Source: Cercis canadensis
Lineage: Eukaryota; Streptophyta; Magnoliopsida; Fabales; Fabaceae
Assembly: GCA_003255065.1 (NCBI GenBank)
Contig: QAOA01006526.1
Coordinates: 441,384 to 505,383 of the forward strand
Reading direction: 5' to 3'
DNA length: 64,000 bases
The notes beneath the pieces were generated by a model. The model searched no databases and was not told where the DNA came from. It was given only the letters and a program-made list of their open reading frames with translations. Below are positions 34,884 to 48,179 of this stretch, one piece after another (position 1 is the first letter of the stretch; every line of letters starts with the position of its first letter). The position numbers and the translations under genes are program-made.

Positions 34884-37800
34884 AAAGGCAAAAAAGAAGA
34901 AAAGCAAGGGAGAGGGAGGCAGTGAGGAAGAAGAGGAGGAAGCGTGGAATTCTGGGAGATTTTTGGGAGTAGCGAATGAAAAACGACGTGACGATCATGA
35001 GGGTTATCATGAGCCTCATCACATCACCCTTAGCTCTTTTTCGCTCTCTCATTTATTGTTCCCTTCACGTCTCGTGCCTTTCACACTAATTCTCAATCCG
35101 AACTGCCCCTCTCTCCCTCTGCTGCTCCTTACCCTTTTCTTTGTCTAATACACGGTCCGTTCCAAATCCATGCACTACACACACACACCCTCTCCTCTCT
35201 CTCTCCCCCCCGGCAGATCTAGTGTGCGGATTTTTCTTTGTCTCTTTTTAAAAATTTTCACCTTCACACATCTCCACTCTCCACCGCACCCACCCACCAT
35301 TCATTACAACCTTGCCCAATCACAAATTGGATGCTAGATAGATATAAATAACCCTATAATTTTCTTTTTGGGTATGAGATTCAGAGTTTGATCCTTTTAG
35401 CTTTGAGTTGTTTATAATTTGGCTAAAATCTGAGACCCCAGATATGATTGAGATGCAAAGTTTACACCTTTAAGAGCTAGCAAAAATTACTGTATTACCC
35501 ATTCGGAATCTTCTTTCCATGGTCCAGACCCATTTATTAGATTAAATTCTTGGGCTGTCCTCTTATAGATACAAATCTGTCCATTTCCAGTGAGTGGCCT
35601 TGGTTTGCATTTCTCTCTCTGTCACTCACTCACTGTGTTTGCCTCTTAGATATAGCTAGCCTCTTGGTCATTATGATGGAATGACTCAATTCTCGAGTTA
35701 GCTAGGGTGCCTCTGTCACAGCTGATATAGAATTTGAAAGCTATAATTGTTTAATTATTTCTAGCTTTTTGTTGGGTGGAGGGCCTACGTTCTGCATATT
35801 CTGACCCCCTCAACTATTTGTATGTCTCTTATTTATTATGTGCATTGCATGCAAAATTTCTGATAGGAGTACCATGCAAACTACACAGCAATGCATCCAA
35901 TACTCTCTATCTACTGTATATAAGACTGTGGTTGTGCATTTCCCTACTACTGCAATGCCTATAAAAGCCCTAATCAGTTGTCATTTCTGCCAAGGAAATT
36001 AAAGCAATTAATTAAACCAAATAAAAAAATATATATATAAAAGTGTGGAGCCTGATGGCTCTGATCCCTTAGGCTTGCGCTGCAATTAGTCAATGGCCTA
36101 TATTAGGCTTAGGAGAATGTTTTCCCCTAATGCTTTTCTCTTCTTTTTTGTGTTTTAATTTTAAAGGCTACTTTTTCTCAAGTCTAACATAATAGTTACT
36201 TAATTAGTTAAGTGCTTTGGTAATATAATATTTGGTACACTATTGATATGAGAAACGCCAGAATTGTTCTGGTTAACTGTTTTGGTTTATGTCCTGAGAA
36301 ATATTAAAGGAAAAGAAAGAAGATTTGGTGGAAGAAAGAGGAAATTAAGACAAAAGAAGAAGAAGAAAATGTTTACTTGGAATCTTGAGTACAAGAAAAT
36401 AATGATAATGTGCATATATATTATCAATTAACCAACTAACTTCCTTCCACACAATTAAAAGTGAGAATTATTTTTTAAAAAAAAGAATTTTTTAAAAATA
36501 TAAAATTGTGCACACCCTATCATCATCATGCATTGTTTTCATAAAAATTAAGGTGACACTTGTCTCTGTCTTCCTCCTTTCTTTCTTTCCCAAGATAAAT
36601 AATAAGGCACTCAATCTTACGACAAGAAATGATGAAAACATTCTCAGGACAATGGATCCCTAAAATAAATAAAAAGAGAGAGAGAGAGAGAGGTTTGAAA
36701 ATATTTTGAAATCTACGTGTAGCTGTATACTCCACTATAGCTCCACACTATAGTTTTTCATTTTTTTGCCTTTTTCTCCCTGTCTATAAACTAGGTGTAT
36801 ACATTGATGGTTAATGGTGCACCAACTGATTTATACAGTTTACAAGTATAATGCGTACGCAGTTTCTAATTAAGATTAGGTATTATGTTATTTTCTAGAA
36901 CTACTGATATACTTTAGATTCAAAGTATTTCCTTGGGTAGTAACTTATCTGAGACAAGTTCAGATTAGGGTTGGATAATTTTTCTAGTGATTTCTGTAAA
37001 TAATGGAATTATTTTCATGCCTATTCTTAAATCTTGTTTTGTCTTTCTAATAGAATTCTTTTTTACCAAAACAATAAAATGTTTTGTGTTTGATATATAT
37101 ACGAATATTCTTTACACTGTTATGAGATTATGAATTCAAGATTGGGAATTGTTAAGCTAACTTGTCCTAAAAGTGGTATCACTAGTTGACGCATAAAATG
37201 CGAATTTTAGATACAAGTAATAACCCTTGTTCTTGTTCTTAGGTTCAGTGCAAAGCTTATGTAAAATTGAATGATGTGGTATAAATCAAATACTCAAACA
37301 ATTAATTAACAAAATTTAAATTTAATTGTATTCCAAAGGTTTGACTATTTTGGTTTGAATTTTTCTTATAGTTTTTTTTTTTATATGGNTGGCCTAGATT
37401 ATTAACTTTAATAAAGAATTTGCAGTTTTGACTCACAATAGATTACTCAGTTTCACATCAGTTCCAAAAATATAGGTTACATAACTCAAATTTTGAAAGT
37501 TAATGTAGCACTACTCCCAATTTTAAAATGAGGTTAGGATAGCATGACCATTCAATATTTCAATATTTGATATAATACAAAAATTAAAAAGTAAAAAAAA
37601 ATTGAAATAGTTCCAAAAGTGGACAATGCTGGTACTTCACACTGAAGGTTTATGGTTCAAATTGTATTAGCATTAGCAGCATGTGAGATGAAATTAGTTA
37701 CTCTTGTTTGTGTAACCTTATGAGATGAAAATGTGAATGTACTAAACGCCCAATCTATTTTGCCGTTTTGGTGTCACTCATATCACGCCGATCCTTTTGG

Positions 37801-38739
37801 GCTTTGATCTGGGCCTCTACCCATCTTCGAAATTCCTGTCTTACATTATTTAGATCAAAGAGCAAGCATGTTCTGTTCTGTGTCTTAATTTCCCAAATCA
37901 AGCAAAAAACTTAAAATATCAATCACTATCCATTGCTTCCTTCTTTAGATGAAGTTAAATACAGTTGTTGGTAGTTGTACATATATAAGCACTGCCTATT
38001 CAAACTCTCTCAGTTCATGGGCTTTGCCTCTGCTATATCGATCATATGACTCACTTCTACCCTATCCTTTTTATAGTGGTTAACACAGTATCGTACTGCC
38101 ACAATTAACACATTTTTTATGTTACACTCTATTTCTTCCTGAACCTGGGAATTGAGATCTGGTATTTCGCATATGATATGGCCGGACAACAAAAACGCCA
38201 TTTAGATCCAATAACCCTTGATACTATCAAATTGATGTCGACAGCTTCAATGTCATAGGATTCTTAAATTATGAGTTTTAGGGATTGAAAGTGAACGATT
38301 TTAATTAATTACAACCTATGAAAGAGAGCACAGAATTAACCTTGATTTCTTAATTTGGATCCATGTGTTTTATAAATGAATGGAATAAAAATAAAAATAA
38401 AATTATGAAATTACGTATTCATTAATTCATAGTTAATATTCTCTAATTTTCTTTTCAAAATTTTCTCCATTTTTGGAGAGAATTTGGTGATTTTCTTTTC
38501 ATTTCTCTTTAATTTTTCAAATAAGACCATATATAACTTTGTCCTAATATCCGTTCTTCCTAGAATAATTCCTTTTACTTTCACTTGTATATATTAAACA
38601 AAGTTATCATTAAGTGACTCAACCTCAAGTAACTGTTCAAATTAAATCAGCTTCATTTTTATGAGTGGTCCTTGTCTCAAAATTAATTTTTTAAGAAAGA
38701 GGGGAAACAAACAGTTGCAAAATGTTGGAAGTAAAAAAG
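34263..38739. other. WOX1 upstream region and intergenic DNA
   Basis: Contains the presumed WOX1 promoter (a TATATAG at 34360-34366 on the minus strand, about 100 bp upstream of the ATG), purine/pyrimidine microsatellites and then AT-rich DNA. There is a single N at 37389. No other gene is supported. Confidence 0.45.
34843..34880. repeat. (AG)19 microsatellite upstream of WOX1
   Basis: A perfect AG dinucleotide tract of 38 bases, within a broader GA-rich region about 580 bp upstream of the WOX1 start. GA tracts are common in plant 5' regions and may bind GAGA-type factors; the effect here is not known. Confidence 0.95.
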
Positions 38740-38751
38740 GTCTTGTCTACC

Positions 38752-38946
38752 AACAAGGTGTTAGCTTAGTAAAAGTAAATTGAGCTCTAAGATGTTTAAG
38801 ACTAAAGGTTCTAAGTTCGATTTTTTATAGTCGCACTCATTAGGAGGAATTTACCGGTTACCGCTCTTATTTCGAACAGAGTTTAGTCCCATATCCAAAA
38901 AGTGTGAGGATACTATATGCGTGTAAACCAAAAAAAAAAAGAAAAT
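38752..38946 (+). mobile_element. tRNA-derived SINE with Pol III boxes
   Basis: About 195 bp. It has an A-box-like TAGCTTAGTAAA at 38762 and a B-box-like GGTTCTAAGTTCGATT at 38808, spaced as in tRNA-derived SINEs, and ends in an A-rich tail (38929-38946). It is flanked by an imperfect direct repeat, GTCTTGTCTACC (38740-38751) and GTCTTATCTATC (38947-38958), as expected for LINE-mediated insertion. Non-coding; family name unknown. Confidence 0.7.
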
Positions 38947-38958
38947 GTCTTATCTATC

Positions 38959-39286
38959 TTAAGCCGGCGGTGCCGAATGCAATAGCTACAAATGGCAGTT
39001 ATTCACCCAACTAATTAAACTTTGCACTAACAGACACATATCTCCATCAGACACCACACAAGCAGTCCTTCACCGACCATTCTCCAATGATCACCTCTCA
39101 TCCTCACCGTTCATTCCCAAGGGGAATCAAGTAATTACACTCCACAAGGCTTTGCTATAAGTATAACTGTATAAGTATAAATCACTACCAAAACCGTCTC
39201 CTTGTAGGGAGAGGCAGTGACAGTTATAATAGCTTCCACGTAGTTCCTATTTTGCCCATAGTCTATAACTATCTGTCCAAGCAAAA
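38959..39286. other. Promoter and leader of the tubulin gene
   Basis: Upstream sequence of the plus-strand tubulin gene. A TATAAAT lies at 39176-39182, 111 bp upstream of the ATG. No other motif supported. Confidence 0.5.
39176..39182 (+). promoter_or_regulatory. Putative TATA box of the beta-tubulin gene
   Basis: TATAAAT, 111 bp before the start codon at 39287. Position is right for a plant core promoter. Confidence 0.5.
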
Positions 39287-40977
39287 ATGCGTGAAATTCT
39301 TCACATTCAGGGAGGGCAATGTGGGAATCAAATTGGGTCAAGTTTCTGGGAGGTGGTGTGTGATGAGCATGGCATTGACCCAATTGGACAATACGTTGGG
39401 AGTGGGAGTTCCTCTGAGTGTGATGTTCAGCTTGAAAGAGTGAATGTTTATTTCAATGAGGCCAGCAATAGGCGTTATGTGCCACGTGCAGTGCTCATGG
39501 ATCTTGAACCGGGTACAATGGACGCTATCAAGACCGGCCCGTACGGCCAGATATTCCGGCCGGACAACTTCGTTTTCGGTCAATCCGGTGCCGGAAACAA
39601 TTTTGCAAGGGGCCATTACACTGAGGGTGCTGAGCTCATTGATTCAGTCCTTGATGTTGTTAGGAAGGAAGCTGAGAATTGTGACTGCTTGCAAGGTATG
39701 TGCTCTCAGGTTTAGTGATAAAGGATTTTAGTAGTTCAGTAAGTTTTGATCCTAAGAATTTTTGTTTTTTATGAAGGGGTTCTCTAAAAGACCAAAGTTT
39801 TGGTTGAAAGAGTAGTCCAATTTTAGTGCATGTTGTTTTTGGTCATATTAATTTTGAATACTACATATTTGTGTGTTTATTTTAATTTGTTGGTTTTAGG
39901 ATTCCAAGTATGCCATTCCCTGGGAGGTGGAACAGGTTCTGGGATGGGAACTCTGCTGATTTCAAAGATTAGAGAAGAATACCCTGATAGAATGATGCTT
40001 ACATTTTCTGTCTTTCCATCTCCAAAGGTATCAGATACAGTTGTTGAGCCTTACAATGCTACACTTTCAGTTCACCAGTTAGTGGAGAATGCTGATGAGT
40101 GTATGGTACTTGACAATGAAGCCCTCTATGACATCTGCTTAAGGACTCTCAAGCTCACCATGCCCAGCTGTAAGTACAAATAAACATGAGCTGATAAGTT
40201 TATTCTTTCCTCATAAAAATTATGCTGTTTCTCTCAGTTGAAGCACTTACATTCTTAATTTGAACTTGGTTTGTCCTAATGAGGAATCTATTTTGTTTCA
40301 TTCTAGTTGGAGACTTGAACCATTTGATATCAGCAACAATGAGTGGAGTTACTTGTTGCTTAAGATTTCCGGGTCAGCTCAACTCAGACCTCAGAAAGCT
40401 AGCTGTAAACTTAATCCCATTTCCAAGGCTTCACTTCTTCATGGTAGGGTTTGCTCCTCTGACATCTCGAGGATCACAGCACTATACCACACTTTCTGTT
40501 CCTGAACTGACACAACAAATGTGGGATGCCAAGAACATGATGTGTGCTGCTGATCCACGGCACGGCCGCTACCTAACAGCCTCAGCCATGTTCAGAGGCA
40601 AAATGAGCACAAAACAAGTAGATGAGCAAATGTTAACTGTGCAAAACAAGAATTCTTCCTACTTTGTTGAGTGGATTCCCAACAATGTTAAATCTAGTGT
40701 CTGTGACATCCCACCAAAGGGCCTTGCAATGGCTTCAACTTTTGTTGGTAATTCAACCTCTATACAGGAGATGTTCCGGAGAGTGAGTGAGCAATTCACG
40801 GCAATGTTCAGAAGGAAGGCCTTCTTGCACTGGTATACTGGGGAAGGAATGGATGAGATGGAATTTACTGAAGCAGAGAGTAACATGAATGATCTTGTTG
40901 CTGAGTATCAGCAGTATCAGGAAGCTGTGGCTGATGAAGATCCTGATCATGAACAAGATGCAAGTGCTGAAAGCTGA
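39287..40977 (+). CDS. TUB: Beta-tubulin, divergent isotype
   Basis: Three exons (39287-39695, 39900-40169, 40307-40977) join in frame to 449 residues; the two introns interrupt the codons of LQG|FQVCH and TMPS|FGDLNH, as in other plant beta-tubulin genes. It has the autoregulatory MREI start, the nucleotide-binding [10 protein letters not shown] motif and the conserved DNEALYDIC and [20 protein letters not shown] blocks. It therefore encodes the beta subunit of microtubules. It is unlike the usual plant isotypes in several places: an insertion in [25 protein letters not shown] in place of NNWAKGHY, LTMPS in place of L[ST]TPS, and [10 protein letters not shown]. The C-terminal tail [13 protein letters not shown] lacks the normal Glu/Gly/Tyr-rich end. 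No frame break is seen. Probably a specialised isotype; expression is unknown. Confidence 0.95.
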
Positions 40978-42332
40978 ATATGTTCACCTAATCTGCTTTT
41001 TCGTATGTTACAATCAGTATTTAACCAATAACTAGTGGTTTTCGGCATTTTAATTGTTCAGTATTTTTTTTATAATTTTTCATGACGAGCATATCTTAGT
41101 TATCTGCCTTTGGTTGATTAAAAGAAACCAAAACATTTTAGCATATACATGTACTCTCTTTGGAGCTTATGAGACTACAATGGTCTAATAGCTGGTCACT
41201 TTCTGCACAAGTCTCTTTCTACTGAAACAATTGAAGATGTATTCCCAACAGAAAACATAATACTATTTAATTTCTGGGATTCATTACCAAAGTCTTTGAA
41301 ACTCAAGCAGTCAACAGTGTCTGGCCTTGACGCAACAAAGCAATAAATTCCAGAGACATGCATACGCTCTGAAGGAATCAAGGGCTTTATAAAGCCAAGG
41401 TTGATCCAGTAATAAGTTGTGACAACATCAAAGAAGAAATCATAGTGCACTGAACAAGCCATGGTTACTCGCTATCAAGAAAGAACAACTCTGCAAATTT
41501 TAGAACAGTTTGTACCATTATAAATTAAAACACAAAATATTGCTAGAATTTAAGTTAGCACACAAGCATTTAAGAAAGGCCAATTCTATGCAATCCATGG
41601 GTGATAATGCAACTATAAGGGGCAAGCACAAGTGGGGGAACAGTTGGTAGCCCTGTTTCTCTGGTCTTCGTGGAGGCCTTATCTTTTAGTTAATAGAAGG
41701 TAGAAAGCATTCAACTTGCAATATTAATTTGCCGAAAAGACTGTTCACAATCAGAAATAACCACCTAATTTAAGAGCCCTTTCAATTCCATAATCAGTTG
41801 CGCTAAACGCATACGAGTAGAGGGTAAGATGTGCTACGATAATGAAAATACAAGTCTGTCAACCATTGTTTATTAACAGCTACTTAAGCGTGTACCGAAA
41901 AAGAAAAGGCGACATAAGCATACTTTACTCAGAAAACCAAATCCAAGTAGATCACAACTTCCTCTTTTCCACTATGGAACTTGAGTTTCTACTTTCCACC
42001 ATCAAACCCTAATTCACGAGTGATGAGATTGGTTGTCAGTTGTCACCCTATCTTAAACACACAAAACATTGTTTCACAGCTATTTAAAAGGTAACACGAG
42101 ATATCAAACTAAAAAAAAAAAGTTTTTGGCATGGTACCAAGTGACATCATTATCGAATCAAAGAGCACTATCAAGTTCAATTCTAGTATATCTTGCGCTA
42201 CAAACGATAATGGTTTATTCTAAGAAATCAATAATAACTGGATGGATATTGAAACCATCATTTGGAGAACTCCAACTGCTAATAGTGTATTAAATATTGC
42301 TAAAACAAAGCATGCCATGAGAATTAAAAGCA
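40978..42332. other. Convergent 3' regions of tubulin and PEAMT
   Basis: The two genes point towards each other and this interval holds both 3' untranslated regions. A minus-strand ORF of 88 codons at 41196-41462 (starting MACSVHYDFFFDVV) is not recognised and has no domain that I can name; it may be chance or a small gene remnant. Confidence 0.45.
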
Positions 42333-45300
42333 TCATTTTTTCTTGGCAATGAACAAGCCCCATATTTGCTCGCCAGATGCACCCCTCGTCTGCTTTGCTT
42401 TCCATCTTTCCACAACTTCATTGTAGTCTTCCTGAAATTAATGACCCCAATGATGAATATATATAAAACTAAGAGAAACAAGTCCCTCAGCATAAGCATC
42501 ACAAAAAGAATATTCAAAACATAAGAGGAGAAAGTAGATACCCACCTCAGAGAAGTCCTGAATAAAGCTGTCCTTGTCCTTCTCAAGGGCGTTTAACTCC
42601 AACTGTATACCTTTTAAGAACTGAAGCACACAAGTAAGATTTTGTTAAAACTCAAGAGGGACAAGAAATGTAAACACCAAACAAAATAAACCATAGATTC
42701 AGACAAACCTGTTTACTTTGATCCTCAGCAATGACATCATCAAATCCAGCATTCTTGAGCATCTGCAGATGATTTAAAATAAACAACGAGCTTGTGATAT
42801 CAAAGAATGTTTAACTGGAATAATTTGGTTGAAACCAGATGGACAAAAAAGAAGCCAGACGATGACACTAACAGTAATAGTACATGCTACTGTACCTGAC
42901 CGTATGCTTTCATGTCATGGAGATAATATCCTCCTTTCTTAATGTACTCCACGAATTCTAATGATGGGCTTCCAGCACTCTTACAATAATCAGTAATTAG
43001 AAGTTTACCTCCAGGCTTCAACCACTTGTAGAATGATCTGAATAATGTTGGTTTGTCCTGTGATAATTTAGACACAGAATATTGCTGAAATAAGTGCTAG
43101 GAGTACAAGGAAAGAGCAAAGAAAAGGAAATTAAAAACTTTAGAACTTAAAATGAACAGCAGATATTTGGGTGCTGTATACTTTTGGGGAAAGGCTTATC
43201 TCTATTTATTGCTATAAAGTTTTTTGTTGCTAAAATCCAAAAGGTAGAAAAACCAAAGTTCCTTACTTGGATGTGCAACATGGAGTCACGGGTGTAGATC
43301 ACATCAAATGTGTTCTCAGGATAAGCCTTTTTAGTGCAATCAGCACATTCAAATTCAACAGCACATTTGAGTCCAATCGCACGTTCAATAGCAAGAGAAA
43401 TCATATTTATGGAGAGGTCAATGCCAACAACTTCAACATCAAAATTCTCAGCCATGTAAAAGTCACCTCCCCCAATACCACAACCAACATCTAGTACTTT
43501 CTGACCAGGCTTTAGATCTAAATTTGCCACAATTTGTTTTGTAGTTTCTGCACAACCAATAATCACATTTACAGGTTCGACACTTTTGTGATGATTGAAG
43601 CCAAAAGATAAACGAATACCACCTTAAATATCCTGATTACGAATTTACGACTATAGACATGAAAAATCTTCACATATATATATAGAAAAACATATAGGTA
43701 GGTATCATCTTATTTCATTGGTTTGCTAACTGAATATCATAAAGGCAAGGATAGAGTAACTCTTTTGAATGTGATGGCCCCACCTAGGAGTATGGTAGAT
43801 GTTTGCAAGTATAAACCAAATTCCCATAGTATGATGTACTATAAAGCAGTCTAAGGAAAAGGTATCACCATAATTAAAGCATATAAGTAATTGATCAGGT
43901 TTACACCCCAAATCGACACCAAACCGACCAAACCATTTCGGTTCGGTTCAATCGATTTTTGCCATAAAATCTGTACAAGTCATTTTTCCAAATTTGAACA
44001 AGAAGAAAGCCAAAAACTGAACCGGTTTTAGCCATTTCAAAAAAACAAAAAACAAAAACGAAACAAAAAAAAACACTTAAAAATAACCAAAACGATGTTG
44101 TTTTAGCCTATTCAGTTCGGTTCAGTTTATTTTCGGTTTTTCTTCATTGAAACCAAACCGAACCCCTCAGTTTTAAAAAAAAAAATAAAACCGAACCAAA
44201 CCTCTCGGTCCAATTCGGNGATGTTGTTTTAGCCTATTCGGTTCGGTTCAGTTTATTTTCGGTTTTTCTTCATTGAAACCGAACCAAACCCCTCAGTTTT
44301 AAAAAAAATAAAACCGAACCAAACCTCTCGGTCCAATTCGGTTTTTCCCGGTTCGATCGGTTTGACCGGTTTTGCTTACACCCCTACATGTTTAGAACAT
44401 AAAATTGCAAATATAGGATTTCTTTATTCTCATTATTAGTTCTCCTTCTCCCTTGTATACACATGCTTTGTTTTTTAAAACCCATGCTTTATCTACCACT
44501 ATGTTCCTAAAGGCAGAGAAAGTGCCAGAAGACATTGCATCAACCATTTGACTGCTAGTCAGCCAGTCACGAAAAAGAAAAGTCTTTATTGATAGCAAGG
44601 TTAATAAGGGGATTGATGAAACTACAAGGACACATACCAGATCCTCCTGTGCTCACGAAGCCTTGTCCAAATACACGCTCATATAGCATAATACTGTCAT
44701 GACTATACTCAGCACTATCTAAGAACCGCTGGAACCCCCTATCGTCTTGTGACCTAACTTTTCGCCAAATCCAGCAAATCTGCTTATTATAACCATATAT
44801 TGTCAGTCAAATGGATATGCTGACATTGGTAATAATAATTATTTCTAAAAAATAATTAACTCAATCTTATTACCTGGTTTTGATTCTTTTTATTTCGTAC
44901 ATAAGCTCCAATGCACTTACAGCCAACAAGAGAAAGTTCAAAGGAATTCCCAGAACCATCATTCATATGGCATTCTTTGAATACCTGCATAAAAGGGAGT
45001 CGGAGACTCAGAAACAAGTTTTAGATAAGGTGTTATTTGCAATATAAAATATAGACGGCAACATGGTGAACCTCACCAATTTCATGTCTACTCAGAATGA
45101 CAAAATGATTTAAGATTAGGAACCTCTTTATGGAGATTACATATACGCTATTTGATTAGTAATACATTTTTTACAACATTATAGCCCAAACTGAATGCAA
45201 AATCATGAAATTACAACAAGAAGGGATCAGTGACATTTCTTTACGGAAGGGAATTGCATCTATCAAGAAATTTTTTTTGCCCAGTCCAAGGACAGCTGCC

Positions 45301-48080
45301 ATGACATCCAATTCACATAATTAGACTATGCAATTCATATTAACTCTGCACTTTCAATCCAATGACTATTTAACATTTCACCCACATTTGAAAACTGAAT
45401 ATGTATATATTTTAAGACGAGATACCAGCACTAAAACTCAGGAAGCGGACCCATGGCCTTAAGGTCACCTGACTCACGTCTACCATTACATCACTTTTAC
45501 TGTAAATAGGTTCAATTATGCATTATAAGGGCACTTTGTTTAATCTGGAGGTTTAATCTGTGTGAAATACAAATTATGATACTCCAAATGAGCCAGTTGA
45601 TGTCAACCTCATTTTTCAACATTCAATTTTGTCTGGCACAGACTAAGGCGGAAACATAAAATACACTTAAAAAGAGCAAACCTTGGTGTAAAATCTGGGT
45701 TCCCTATAGTGAGTTGGGTTGTATTTTCGCTTCGAGTCTCCAGATTGGTGGAAACAAGATTCTCTGAAAAATATATATCCATCATCTTTTAACCATTTGA
45801 CCATCCTTTCTGCCAAATTTTTAACCTGAAATGCATCAAGGGGATAAAAAGGCTTTAAGAAAAGAAAGTAGGGCAAGGAAGCAACAATAATATTTTTATT
45901 TCTTCCCATCATCAACAGCAATCAGTAACCAAATAGAACCTATGATAATGTTAAATACCTTACTTGAAAAGAAAATGGAAAAACTATCCTGGCTTAGTTA
46001 TTTCTAAACTCTTTAATCATGCATGCTTAACTTCCTAAAATGCACCAAAAGGTGATTTATAGACAGCGTTCATTCTCATTGATAGTGAAAGGAAAATACC
46101 AGAGCCAGAAGCAAAGATATAAAATAAACCATAACACAGAATCTAGGTCTAAGAAATTCAATTTCACAGCTGCAAAACTACTCTTGAATTTTTGTGACCT
46201 GGCTGTTGTCACTTGAAACCATAAGATCTTACTTGATACATTCAATCAATTCTACATAGTTAAACCAAAAATAAATATTAAAACTTTGTACTTATATTCT
46301 GAAAATTCACCTCTTTATCTGAAAGATACATAAGTAACCAATTGGAAAATATCAGATCAACTGATCCTTCAGAAATATGCAAGTCTGGAGAAGTGACATC
46401 AGCGCACATAAACTTGACATTCTTGTGGTGCCCATTAATTTTTTCATTCTGCAGAAGGATATGTAAAATTTAGGTTGGCCACACAAGGTAGAACCATAAT
46501 TTTTGGTTTGACATCCATCAACCATCAGTTTTTCAGAATGGCAGGAGACTACAGTCACCTTCTTTATAGCACTCTCAATGAAGTCCAGAGCGAGCAACTG
46601 ACCAGCCTTCTGAGCCAATTCACCTGTAAATCTTCCAATGCCTGCTCCAAGTTCTAAAACTGACTTTCCTTCAAATTCCGGTAGTAAGGAGAGTACCTAT
46701 GTGGATAAAATTAGCTGAGCTATAAAATACTGAAGAAAGAAAGGAAAAAAAAAAAAAAAATGGGGGGGGGGGGGGAGGCCCGCCGCGCGGGAGATGCATA
46801 GATTACACAGTTTGCACTGGGACTGAAGGAGCTTACAAACATGTACTAATTAAAAGTAGATGGATTAGACAGTTTGTACTTGTAATTAAAAATATGCTAT
46901 TTCATCAAATCGAGCTTAAGAGAGAACATTATTAAGTAATTCATATTTGGAAAGAAACTTAAGATAGCTAATCTTCAAGCCCAAAAAAAAAGGAGCAATA
47001 TAAGATAGATAGACACACTAAAGCTTCAGTTTTTTTAATAAAAAAAGAAAAAAGAAATTAGAAATCATTGAAACATATTCATACAAGAAGGCATTTTGAA
47101 TCCAAGAGGATAAGAGCATCATATTTCAATTCACCGTGGGTAGAACAGGTTTAGACCCCAAGGAAAAAAAAAAAGAAAAACACCGTTAAGAGTGAGATTA
47201 AACAAGTACAGTCGTAGATTAAAAAAATTATATACACTCTCCTCATCCAATGGTTTAGAAATTGAGAATGAAAACACAGCTAAACACAAGTTAGGAAAAC
47301 AGTGACCAACAACTACACAGTTGATGTTACTGCAGCAGTTTAACTAGAGTGAGATTCGTGTTTTTAAAAAACTGAAAATTAACATCCAACCTGGTTTTTA
47401 TGAAAAACAATAAAGTAAAACATTACTGTATTTTTCCCATTTTCCCCCTTCTTTTTTTTATAAGTTAGAATTGCTATAAATTAGACAGTTGGTACACACC
47501 TATCATGCTCTCAGCTAAAAAATAATGAAACTAAAAAAGTGAAACAAAGACACTTTCTTCTGAATCGTTAATCTGCTTCATGACAGGTCAGATGCTCATC
47601 TCTCCAGTCTCCATAGCACCTCAGCCAGAAAAATCTTATACTAATAATAAGTGTTCTAATTTTCCAATTAGCATAAGTATTACGAAGAATTTTTCTTAAA
47701 AAATAAAAGTAAAAATTGACTGCTGTATAAAAAATTACAATAGTAGAAACCAAAACAGAAACACATGAAACGAACAAAACATTTTAGAGGCAGGAAAGAG
47801 TAAAAGAAATTAGTTAAAATGAAAGAGAATGAGAAAATGTACTTCAGGACGCTCTTCCTTGTCAAGATCTGAGGCTTTAGAGTCAAGCATCATAGCCTCG
47901 ACGGACAAATCCGCCGAGTGCTCGATCCAGTAAGTCTTTTGCATCTGACGCTCATCTTCACCTGCCATTGATCCAATTCGAATCATATTCCAATTTTCCA
48001 CTTTGGAAAAAACAAAACAACAAGAATAAACTATCACCAGAAGATCTACTACCTTGAGCATCAGCCTCCACCGAAGCCAT
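42333..48080 (-). CDS. NMT1: Phosphoethanolamine N-methyltransferase (PEAMT/NMT, XIPOTL1-like)
   Basis: Twelve exons join in frame to 496 residues: 48053-48080, 47843-47961, 46559-46696, 46311-46448, 45682-45825, 44874-44984, 44638-44779, 43267-43547, 42896-43057, 42709-42762, 42546-42620, 42333-42431. All have GT/AG sites. The enzyme methylates phosphoethanolamine three times with SAM to phosphocholine, the committed route to choline and phosphatidylcholine in plants. Two methyltransferase domains are visible, each with motif [17 protein letters not shown] (about residue 62) and [16 protein letters not shown] (about residue 285). [14 protein letters not shown] and [14 protein letters not shown] are typical of the family. 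The leader carries a 25-codon uORF. Intron 2 holds an odd poly-A/poly-G tract and intron 7 an N-split duplication. Context with WOX1 and PPR supports the At3g18000 group. Confidence 0.95.
44094..44341. repeat. Duplication across a single N in PEAMT intron 7, within an AACCGAACC-type repeat
   Basis: Bases 44094-44218 are repeated with few changes at 44220-44341, separated by one N at 44219. The surrounding 43900-44390 is a GGTTCGGTT/AACCGAACC-rich repeat ending ACACCCCTA, similar to plant non-autonomous DNA elements; its left end is unclear. Confidence 0.75.
46745..46790. repeat. Poly-A then poly-G tract with GC-rich tail in PEAMT intron 2
   Basis: About 16 A, one T, 14 G, then AGGCCCGCCGCGCGGG inside an otherwise AT-rich intron. 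The base composition is unlike anything around it, and it could be a sequencing or library artefact. Confidence 0.8.
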
Positions 48081-48179
48081 GGCAGAAAATGCGTAGCGAA
48101 GCGAAGAGATAGACAAGGGAAAGCGAATTTCGCTGAGAATGCAATGTGAAAAGGGAGAGAGAGAAAGACGAATTGAAGG

